From JBKJTP01 sp046590195 (GTDB taxonomy: Bacteria; Bacteroidota; Ignavibacteria; Palsa-1295): a DNA stretch of 16,062 bases. Position 1 is the first letter of the stretch. Each line of letters opens with the position of its first letter. Positions 6,597-13,980 of this stretch are shown one piece after another. The stretch is from the NCBI GenBank assembly GCA_046590195.1, contig JBKJTP010000310.1:1-16062 (forward strand), written 5' to 3'. The translations under genes and the position numbers were made by a program. The notes beneath the pieces are model-generated. The model did no database searches and was not told where the DNA came from. It was given only the letters and a program-made list of their open reading frames with translations.

Positions 6597-9266
6597 TTAC
6601 TTCGTCACTACAAGCTTGTCAGAAAGCGTCTGACCGTCGCTCGTCAGAGAGTAGAAGTATGTGCCTGCCTCAAGGTTTGATACAGGGATCGTGAAAGAGT
6701 GCGAGCCAGCGTCGTAGAAATCCTTAGCAAGCGTCATGACCTCACGGCCCTGAACGTCGTGCAGAATAACCTGCGCGAGGCCAGAAATCTGGAGCGAGAA
6801 GTCAACCTTTACCTCGCTTACTGCTGCCGTCACAGGATTAGGATAGCTCTTGCCGACCGAGATCGTGCGCTTTGCATCGGCATCAACGCTAACAATACCG
6901 CTGAGATTTTCGACATTAATGTAATATGCGCCACGGCCATAGCTACCAGCGAGCAACCATTGCTCGTTTGCGCCGCGAACCTCCAGCGAAAGAACCTGCG
7001 AATGTGGCAGACCCTCGCCAAGCTTGATCCAGCTCACGCCATCATCCTTCGAGTACATCACACCGAAGTCGGTGCCGATGAAGAGCGTATTGGACTTTAC
7101 TGACTTTGCGACAGACCACGTTGGGATCGATGGGAGATTGGTCGCAGGGAATTCCCATGTCTTCCCGCCATCCTTGCTGAGCCCGAAGCTCTTGTTTGGA
7201 TCTGGCGAAGCGCCTGCACTTACCGCGTAAACTAGCTGAGGATTGCTAAGATCGCTATTGATATCGGAGACAATACCAGCAAATGCAGGTACCGATACCT
7301 TCGTCCAATTCTCGCCTTGATCGACCGAGTTGAAGATGTTCTTCGAGACGCCTGCCCACATCATGAACTCGTTGTACGGAGCAACATGGATGGCGTCCGC
7401 ACGACCGCCCATCGTGGATGCGCCAATGATCTTACCCTTGACAGGGAAGCAGGACGTTCCTCCTTCAGCATCGACATAGACGGTCGATGAACCCGCTACT
7501 GCAACGACGTTTGCATTCGCTGAGATGTCGTATCGTGGATAGAACTCAAGTCCGCCGGATCGCTCAAGATCAGGATGACACGCGATATTATCCGAAATGC
7601 CATCAGGCCTTTCCCAGGTATTGCCACCGTCATTCGAACGGAAGATCACGGAGACAAAGTCGCCACCGATGCTCGTACCGAACACGACGGACGGATCTTC
7701 CTGAGCGACTCGGGTCATACCACCGTCACCACCGCGGACCTCTTTCCAGTTTGCGTCGCTCTCTGGATTCGCGCGATTGGTGCCATTATCCTGCGTGCCA
7801 CCGATGACGTAAGTAAATGCTCGGTCTGCATCAAGGCCAACGAACTGCAATGTACCGAGATTCTGGTTCGGCTTCCCGTTCCATGAGGTGCCGCTACCCG
7901 CTGAGTAGTTAACACCACCATCGCTTAACGAGAAGAGCTTGCCGTCTGAATTGAAATCAAGAAACTGGATGTCAGCATGGACATAATTGCTGTTGCCGAC
8001 TGCATTGTTATCGGTGCGAACGCTCAAGTTCTTGCCTTGATCTGCAGCAGGTGAAAAGACGATGAAGAGTCCGCCACCGAAGAGATTACCAGTCACTGGA
8101 TCGACCGTGAGAGAATGTGCGTAGGAGCCTTGACTAGTATTCCAAAGGTAGTTCACCTTCTTGCTGCTACGATCAGGATAGCCGCCTGAGGTCACCGCAT
8201 TCGCATCGCACTGCAAGGTCCATGTTACACCATGGTCTTCTGTGCGGTAGATCTGTGTCTTGCCACCAGAGGTCAAGACAGCAGCATAGATCACATTCGG
8301 ATTCGCATCCCATAGGGCGAGTTGAATACGGTTGCTACTCGTGAGTGTGCCTAGCTTGCACGCTGTCCACGTATCGCCGCCATCGATGCTACGAAGCACC
8401 TTGCCACTCATACCCGAGATGTAGAGACGGTTCGTCTCATTTGGGTTCATCGCGATCGAGACAGGCGAGATCGATTCCGTTGTGACCTTCTTCCATGAAT
8501 TACCGCCATCCTTCGAGCGCACAAGACCCGACGAGTTAGCAGTCGCCACATAGATCGTCTTGCTGTCGTTAGGGTCGATCACGATCTGCGAGCAATTGTA
8601 ACCGGCATCCGTCTTTGTGCCGCCGCTATCAGGAGCGAGCACAAGCTTCCAGTCGAGACCTCCGTTGTTGGAGCGGAAGAGCCCTTGGCCGGTAGGGGTG
8701 CTGTAGCCGCCATTGGTCTCACCGGTACCTGCAAAGATGATGTTGGGATCCTTCGGATCGACTGCGATCGCTCCCATTGCGAGGGTTGGTAGATTCTCGC
8801 TGAGACTTACCCACTTCGGTGACTCTGCGTAGATCTCGTTGGTGCGCCATATACCGCCTTGTGCCGTGCCGATCCAGACCGTATTCGGATCGGTCGGATG
8901 GAAAGCGATCGTGCGAGCACGGCCGCTGGTATGACCACTCTGCGATCCAGTCGTCGTCACCTGCTTCCATGCTGGTGCAGCAAGCGTTTTGAACGCATTC
9001 TCATTGCCGTGGTTACGCCATGCCTCGAAGCCAAAGCGACGGACTTCGGAGTAATTCTTAATATCGCCCGTCACCGCAGGGTCAGTCACCATACGCTGAC
9101 GCATTTCATGGAGCATCGGGCCGTAATAGCGCTCCTGGCGTTTTATTTCCTGAGATTCCTTCTCTTTTTGTGCAGAAAGATCCGATATAGTGAATAGCGA
9201 CGAAGTGACCAGAAGGCTGGCAACAGCAAGCTTCCGACTGAGATTATCTAAGGTATACAGGGTCAT
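6597..9266 (-). CDS. Secreted Asp-box beta-propeller protein with T9SS type A sorting domain
   Basis: From the ATG at 9266 the protein has 889 residues. It begins with a signal peptide ending DLSA, with cleavage before Gln33. The body is a BNR/sortilin-like propeller: eight Asp boxes of SxDxGxxW type lie at about residues 199, 251, 293, 342, 544, 647, 697 and 739 (for example SKDGGNSW, SIDGGDTW, SNDGGNTW). A stretch without boxes (about 350-543) holds GGTQDNGT (about 489-496), common in large VPS10/BNR proteins. The C-terminus (about 803-889) is a T9SS type A domain: SVGKSYPNPV, a DVQGREV strand, AGTYFYSLTSDG and final KLVVTK. Such proteins are carried to the surface or outside by T9SS after Sec export. 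The frame is open to 9371, but those 35 extra residues precede the signal peptide and are unlikely. No glycosidase catalytic residues can be assigned, so enzymatic activity is not claimed. Confidence 0.88.
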   Translation of the reverse strand: MTLYTLDNLSRKLAVASLLVTSSLFTISDLSAQKEKESQEIKRQERYYGPMLHEMRQRMVTDPAVTGDIKNYSEVRRFGFEAWRNHGNENAFKTLAAPAWKQVTTTGSQSGHTSGRARTIAFHPTDPNTVWIGTAQGGIWRTNEIYAESPKWVSLSENLPTLAMGAIAVDPKDPNIIFAGTGETNGGYSTPTGQGLFRSNNGGLDWKLVLAPDSGGTKTDAGYNCSQIVIDPNDSKTIYVATANSSGLVRSKDGGNSWKKVTTESISPVSIAMNPNETNRLYISGMSGKVLRSIDGGDTWTACKLGTLTSSNRIQLALWDANPNVIYAAVLTSGGKTQIYRTEDHGVTWTLQCDANAVTSGGYPDRSSKKVNYLWNTSQGSYAHSLTVDPVTGNLFGGGLFIVFSPAADQGKNLSVRTDNNAVGNSNYVHADIQFLDFNSDGKLFSLSDGGVNYSAGSGTSWNGKPNQNLGTLQFVGLDADRAFTYVIGGTQDNGTNRANPESDANWKEVRGGDGGMTRVAQEDPSVVFGTSIGGDFVSVIFRSNDGGNTWERPDGISDNIACHPDLERSGGLEFYPRYDISANANVVAVAGSSTVYVDAEGGTSCFPVKGKIIGASTMGGRADAIHVAPYNEFMMWAGVSKNIFNSVDQGENWTKVSVPAFAGIVSDINSDLSNPQLVYAVSAGASPDPNKSFGLSKDGGKTWEFPATNLPSIPTWSVAKSVKSNTLFIGTDFGVMYSKDDGVSWIKLGEGLPHSQVLSLEVRGANEQWLLAGSYGRGAYYINVENLSGIVSVDADAKRTISVGKSYPNPVTAAVSEVKVDFSLQISGLAQVILHDVQGREVMTLAKDFYDAGSHSFTIPVSNLEAGTYFYSLTSDGQTLSDKLVVTK

Positions 9267-9457
9267 GTTAGGTCTGATAGTAAGATAGGCTAGGGCAGTA
9301 CAACGTGCCCGGCTTGGCCATCTCTGGAAAGCAACCTGAGGGGGGAGAAGATGCTTTGCAGAATCGGTCAATTTCTAAAAGGAGAACACGCTGTTTGGTT
9401 CGCAGTTTCGGGTTCCATACAGCTTTATCCAGGGCTGGATCGAGGATCTTTTGGGAC

Positions 9458-9491
9458 AAAAAAAGAGCGCCCGGGCTAAGCCGGACGCTCT
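9458..9491 (-). terminator. Rho-independent terminator after the 1411-residue protein gene
   Basis: Read on the - strand, AGAGCGTCCGG, a 6-base loop, then CCGGGCGCTCT form an 11-bp stem (one G-U pair), followed directly by seven T residues. It begins 37 bp after the stop codon at 9529-9531. On the + strand the same site would have a C-A mismatch and no T-run, so it acts on the - strand. It should separate the two large - strand genes into different transcripts. Confidence 0.9.
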
Positions 9492-9528
9492 ATAAATAAG
9501 AAGGCTAATTGCCTACTTAACTAATCGC

Positions 9529-12500
9529 TTACTTCTGGACAGTGAGCTTTTGCGTAGCAACCCAACCCTCACCCGCGTTCGTGCGAACGTAGTAAGTACC
9601 GGCTGGAAGCGTTGTGACATCAATGTTCAGCTCATGATGGCCGGCATTGAGGGTCTTCTCATTAAGCACTGTAGCTACCTGGTTGCCGAGTGCATCGTAG
9701 ACGCCTACCGAGACCAGGACATTACTAGCCTGGAGATCGAATGCGTAGACCGATGCGCTCTTCGCAGGGTTCGGAGCTATCGAGTTGTTCTGAAGGAAAG
9801 AGATACCATTTGCGAGATACTGCTGCAGCGACTTGTCACCGCAGAGTGGATCGTATGTGTACTCATTGCCCAACTCGGTCTTCGGTGTCCAGCAAGCTGC
9901 CTGACCGTTCTGGTCGAGGAACTTGAAGTTCGAAGGGACGATGGTTGTCGTGTTCTCCGTCGTCAGACGGGTCAGAAGGATCACACGAGCGAGAATATTC
10001 TCGTTGTTCTCGAGGCGCGAGCCCGTTGCCGTTACTCGGATCGTCGTATAATCGACACCGCCAACATTGGTCTTGCCGACTTCTGCGAAGGTTGGGGTCA
10101 GGTGACCGTTACCCTGCTGGACGTCTGCGACTGTGAAGTTATCCTCGTTGAAGGTTAGATCGAACTCGTAACCATAGACCTCTGCATCGAAGAGATCCGT
10201 CTGGTTCAGAACAATCGGGACTTCAAGCTGAACGTCATTCGTGCCGCGGTAAGCTGCACCAGAGACCGTGAGGTCAACTGGGTAGTTCTTACCGATAGCT
10301 GTGATCTGGCGCTCGAGCGTCTGAGGGATACCATCCTTATCATCGTATGTGAACTGCACCGTGACAGATGCATTGCCAACGATGCTTGAAGCAAAGTTGA
10401 CTGGAATTCTGACAACCTCATTAGCTGCAACAACGCGCTCGCCACCTGGGAAGCCAATGGCACTGCCGTTGCCAATAACCGTACCGACATCTGGTGTGCC
10501 GAACGTGATCTGGGAAGCATTCACAGCGCCGGCCCCGAGCAACTCAACATATTTCAGCTTGACTGGGTCAGAGCTGTTGTTCGTGAATGTCACGTCGTAG
10601 TTATTGTCCTCACGGCACGTCCAGGTTGCTGGGATATCAGCACCTGCTGCAGTGACTTCATAACGCTTGACGAGCATTGCGAGAGCAGTCTTGGTGTCGC
10701 GGCAACGCTCACCCTCGACGAGGAGCTCGTCGGTGTACGTACCTGCAACATTCGACGTTGCGCTGAGATTGACAGTGCGAGACTCATTCGGTGGAATGAT
10801 ATCACCAACTGCAAGACCACTTACGATGGTAAATACACCACCAGTCTGGAAGCCGATGCTCTTCACCTTGAACTCGTAGTTGCCGGTGTTAGTCACCGTA
10901 ACTGTTCCAGTTGAAGACTCACCTTCACCAATCGTGCCCATATCGACAAGAGGCTCAGCCGCAACAATTGGGCTGCGCATGTCGATCGTGAATGTTGCGG
11001 TGTCTTGCTCGGCACCCTGCATCACGATCATCGTTGCAGTGTGAATTCTCCAAGGATTTGGCTGCGCCATATCCGGAGTGAAAAGGATGTTCACATCCTT
11101 TTCTTCATTGATACCAAGTGGGAACGACTGAGTCCAGCTATTCGGAGACATGCTCTCGACTGACTGGATCGAGAACTCAGTAGCATCTACACCACCGATC
11201 GCAAGAGGCTGAATGATGGCATCGCCACTTCCAGTGTTCCTCAAAAGAGCCGTAAGCACCTTTGTATCGACGCAAATGACCTGGTCGTTGGCGCTTGAGA
11301 TACTAATGCCAGGCTTCTGCGCACTACCGATAAGGATCGTCCACTCCTTACGATTGCTGTCGCTGTAAGGCACTGGGATATCACGACCCCACACAATGAA
11401 CGCTGAGTCCCTGCCCTCATCAATTGGTGTGTAGCAGATCTCGATGTTGGTCTTATGACCAGGAAGTGGATACTTCGCAAGCGTGATTGGGAAGCGGGCA
11501 AGATCGGCATCGCTGATCTTGAACTCGTCGTTCGCCTTGAGAATATCCGTTGTGAGAACGAGCTCCTTATAAGGGCTCAAATTAGCGATCTCGATCGGTG
11601 CGCAACTCGTCTGTCCGACGTCAACCACTTTGTAATCATGATCCTGTGCGAAGATCGTTGGCACACGACCAAAGCCCTCAACGCGTGCCATTTCAGCAGC
11701 GAAGCAAGCGGTTACGACCTGCAGTGAATCCCAATGCACAATGCCAGTATCAGGAGCAGTGAAGCACGCTGTGATGTCAACCGAAGTGCCTGGCTTGAGA
11801 GTGTGCGGTAGTTGGACTGCGAAGCTCGCAGTGAACGGAGTCGGCGTATTCGGTTGGCGCATGAACTTTGCACCCTCGATCGTAATATCACTCTGACCAG
11901 TATTCTTGAATGTGAATACTTTGCACTCCTGCGCGAACACATTGACGTTCTCCATCTTCTGGATCGTCGGCTGTGCTGTTACGCTTGGAGCCTTATACGT
12001 GAACGTATAGACTGTGTCTTTACCAGCTCTGTTCGTTACATATAGAGCAGCAAACGCATCCTGGAGTTCATCGATTACCTTGACGTTAGCAAAGACGGTA
12101 TCAGCGCCGAAGCCGTACTCAGTGACGTCGAGCGTGACGTTCTTACTGTCGTACTTGATACCGCGATAGACAAGACCCTCTGGATCGTGCAGCAAGTACA
12201 TGTCGCCCATGCCGCGTGCATCAACGTCAGTGTTGTAGAACTTGAGGTTGAACTCGGTACACGTGCTGTCCATGACCATACGCGGCGGCTTTGCATTTGT
12301 CAGTGAGCCGAAGCTCGCTGCAGCTGCAGAGGCGTAGCTATAAGTTGCCTTGATGTAATCGTTGTCGCGAGTGCCGTAGTTATACACCGCAAAGTCACAA
12401 GGGCCTTGGACGCGAACCTGACCGATCACGCCGAGGACCAGCGTATAAATACGGTATGGACCGATATTATACGTTTGAGCACCGCTGAACTTCATGCCAC

Positions 12501-13764
12501 TGATAGGAGAAGCCTGGCTTCTTCCCGGAAGGATCGCTGTGATCTTATCGATGCTATCGCGATGTGCGACAACGTGGAAATATGTTTGAGCGTATCCCTT
12601 TGGCACTGTGAAGGTAGCATTCCTGCGCCAGTTATGGCGAGGAACGAGCACCATCTCGCTATTCGACGTACGTGGGTTCTTTGGATTGATGCCGTGGAAG
12701 TCGATATAGTAATCATACTGCACGACCTGGATCGGCTTATCTGCTGTAAAGATCCTCGGTACTGTCTGAAGGCTGAACTCCCAATAATCGCTCGATCCAC
12801 GAGACTGTCCATCCATGAACAACTCGGTTGGCTCCGCTGCATAGACGCGGTAATAATCGCCCCAGAGATCATCTTCCTTCGTGCCGCGCTTGTTCGTGAA
12901 GGGACCAGAGACATATTCCTTACCCCAGATCTCCTGCGGGATCATCTGCTCAACGATATAGTCGTTGTAATCAAAGTGGTTTTGCAACACCATCGCATCG
13001 TAGGTACGAGCTATCTCGCATCCTGCGAAGACTGCAACTGGCTTGCTTGACATCACTGTCGAACGAGAGAGATCGTCATCTTCACTCTCCGCTGCTCCAC
13101 GCACGTAGTACGTTTCGCCCTTATTCATGTTAATACCCCACTGCTCGCCCTGCCTGCGACCGCCCGATGTTGGTCCGGTGACGTGCATCGTTACCTGAGT
13201 ATTATCCTCAGTTGCGACAACGATAAATCCACCGCCTGTAGGAGGGAACGCTGCGGGCTCCCATCCGCCGAATCCACCGCCACCATCAGACATACGTGAG
13301 TGCTGGTCGTTGTATGCAGAGATCGTGTACTTTTGACCGAGGTTGGATGTCGGCAAAATCAGAAAGAGACCGACGTTATTGTCGGCATCGGTGAATCCCT
13401 GCAGCGAGATCGGATGGCTTGCTTCAACGTGAACCGAACGCTTCTGCTTTACTTCCCAAGCATTTGGCTTCGCCATCTGATGCTTATCGTCAGCAAGGAT
13501 GTCGATCTTGATCCTGTACTCCTTTGGCTTGTTCGGTGAGATCATGAACTGGTCGACGCTTCCGTCCTCCAGATACGTGATCTTCACCTGCGTACCTTCG
13601 ACATTCGTCGCGGCTAGCAGCCAGATCGGAGCAGTGTTGTCGATACTGGGGAAGAATGATACCCAGTAATCCTTGGATTGAGCCGCGCCTTGCGCTTCAG
13701 CTTTGCTCCAAGTTAGTCCGAGCACGAGGCCAAGACAGAGCAGAAGTCGTAGAGTTTGCTTCAT
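9529..13764 (-). CDS. Giant T9SS cargo protein with IgGFc-binding-like, Ig-like/ASH and cohesin-like domains
   Basis: The protein has 1411 residues and begins with a signal peptide (1-24, cleaved after KAEA, before Gln25). Residues about 30-470 match the character of the IgGFc-binding N-terminal domain seen in bacterial surface proteins: KDYWVSFFP, EASHPISLQGF, LFLILPTSNLGQKYTI, SSKPVAVFAGCEIA and IPQEIWGKEYVSGPF. From about 500 to 1160 are roughly five Ig-like units of the ASH/'choice-of-anchor D' type (VTVTNTGNYEFKV), many with a Cys on the first strand and another about 40 residues on. About 1165-1310 resembles a cohesin-type beta sandwich (VYGYEFDLTFNEDNFTVADV). The end (about 1328-1411) is a T9SS type A sorting domain: SIAPNPAKS, VYDALGNQV, LPAGTYYVR and KLTVQK. 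It is probably a cell-surface adhesin or matrix protein. The domain names are judged by eye. Confidence 0.87.
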   Translation of the reverse strand: MKQTLRLLLCLGLVLGLTWSKAEAQGAAQSKDYWVSFFPSIDNTAPIWLLAATNVEGTQVKITYLEDGSVDQFMISPNKPKEYRIKIDILADDKHQMAKPNAWEVKQKRSVHVEASHPISLQGFTDADNNVGLFLILPTSNLGQKYTISAYNDQHSRMSDGGGGFGGWEPAAFPPTGGGFIVVATEDNTQVTMHVTGPTSGGRRQGEQWGINMNKGETYYVRGAAESEDDDLSRSTVMSSKPVAVFAGCEIARTYDAMVLQNHFDYNDYIVEQMIPQEIWGKEYVSGPFTNKRGTKEDDLWGDYYRVYAAEPTELFMDGQSRGSSDYWEFSLQTVPRIFTADKPIQVVQYDYYIDFHGINPKNPRTSNSEMVLVPRHNWRRNATFTVPKGYAQTYFHVVAHRDSIDKITAILPGRSQASPISGMKFSGAQTYNIGPYRIYTLVLGVIGQVRVQGPCDFAVYNYGTRDNDYIKATYSYASAAAASFGSLTNAKPPRMVMDSTCTEFNLKFYNTDVDARGMGDMYLLHDPEGLVYRGIKYDSKNVTLDVTEYGFGADTVFANVKVIDELQDAFAALYVTNRAGKDTVYTFTYKAPSVTAQPTIQKMENVNVFAQECKVFTFKNTGQSDITIEGAKFMRQPNTPTPFTASFAVQLPHTLKPGTSVDITACFTAPDTGIVHWDSLQVVTACFAAEMARVEGFGRVPTIFAQDHDYKVVDVGQTSCAPIEIANLSPYKELVLTTDILKANDEFKISDADLARFPITLAKYPLPGHKTNIEICYTPIDEGRDSAFIVWGRDIPVPYSDSNRKEWTILIGSAQKPGISISSANDQVICVDTKVLTALLRNTGSGDAIIQPLAIGGVDATEFSIQSVESMSPNSWTQSFPLGINEEKDVNILFTPDMAQPNPWRIHTATMIVMQGAEQDTATFTIDMRSPIVAAEPLVDMGTIGEGESSTGTVTVTNTGNYEFKVKSIGFQTGGVFTIVSGLAVGDIIPPNESRTVNLSATSNVAGTYTDELLVEGERCRDTKTALAMLVKRYEVTAAGADIPATWTCREDNNYDVTFTNNSSDPVKLKYVELLGAGAVNASQITFGTPDVGTVIGNGSAIGFPGGERVVAANEVVRIPVNFASSIVGNASVTVQFTYDDKDGIPQTLERQITAIGKNYPVDLTVSGAAYRGTNDVQLEVPIVLNQTDLFDAEVYGYEFDLTFNEDNFTVADVQQGNGHLTPTFAEVGKTNVGGVDYTTIRVTATGSRLENNENILARVILLTRLTTENTTTIVPSNFKFLDQNGQAACWTPKTELGNEYTYDPLCGDKSLQQYLANGISFLQNNSIAPNPAKSASVYAFDLQASNVLVSVGVYDALGNQVATVLNEKTLNAGHHELNIDVTTLPAGTYYVRTNAGEGWVATQKLTVQK

Positions 13765-13865
13765 TAGTAGCAGTGGGATAAATAGGAAATTTTCTGCGGT
13801 GGGAGCGAGTCAGATAAATCCGATCTGCGAACCTTAACAGCGGTACTGGCTTTAGCCAAATACAA

Positions 13866-13879
13866 GAGGCTTGCGCCTC
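13866..13879. other. Short hairpin in the divergent intergenic region
   Basis: GAGGC-TTGC-GCCTC forms a perfect 5-bp stem with a 4-base loop in the 216 bp between the two divergent T9SS-type genes. Its place between opposite promoters could mean an operator, but it is short enough to be chance. Confidence 0.25.
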
Positions 13880-13905
13880 CCATTACAAGACACTAATGAA
13901 GGGCT

Positions 13906-13941
13906 AGGGTTACAGTTAAATTCCGTGTGGAAACCCTTTTT
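13906..13941 (+). promoter_or_regulatory. Possible leader hairpin with T-run upstream of the 434-residue propeller gene
   Basis: AGGGTT (13906-13911) and AACCCT (13932-13937) can pair around a 20-base loop and run into five T residues, 39 bases before the ATG. It looks like a weak intrinsic terminator, but no + strand gene lies upstream, so if real it would be a leader attenuator. The stem is only 6 bp, so confidence is low. I found no convincing -33/-7 promoter pair in this intergenic region. Confidence 0.2.
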
Positions 13942-13980
13942 GCCACCTCTCGCGTCAAACTCATACGTACTATATAAGTG

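Noticed and set aside
6597..9266. Calling the 889-residue propeller a sialidase or glycosyl hydrolase
   Set aside because: Asp boxes alone are structural; I could not place the catalytic Arg triad, Tyr/Glu or Asp residues of sialidases.
9267..9371. N-terminal extension of the 889-residue propeller protein to a start at 9371
   Set aside because: It would place 35 residues before a normal signal peptide, which would hinder export; the ATG at 9266 is preferred.
9268..9459. 63-codon - strand frame filling the gap before the 889-residue propeller gene
   Set aside because: It needs a TTG start next to the terminator T-run and its translation has no motif or hydrophobic pattern; more likely an untranslated leader.
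9550..10158. Open + strand frame of 202 codons opposite the end of the giant cargo gene
   Set aside because: It is antisense to the sorting-domain and cohesin-like region, with arbitrary composition; treated as a shadow.
12406..13050. Open + strand frame of 214 codons opposite the giant cargo gene
   Set aside because: It lies wholly antisense to a gene with clear domain signatures; its translation has no recognisable motif and looks like codon-bias shadow.
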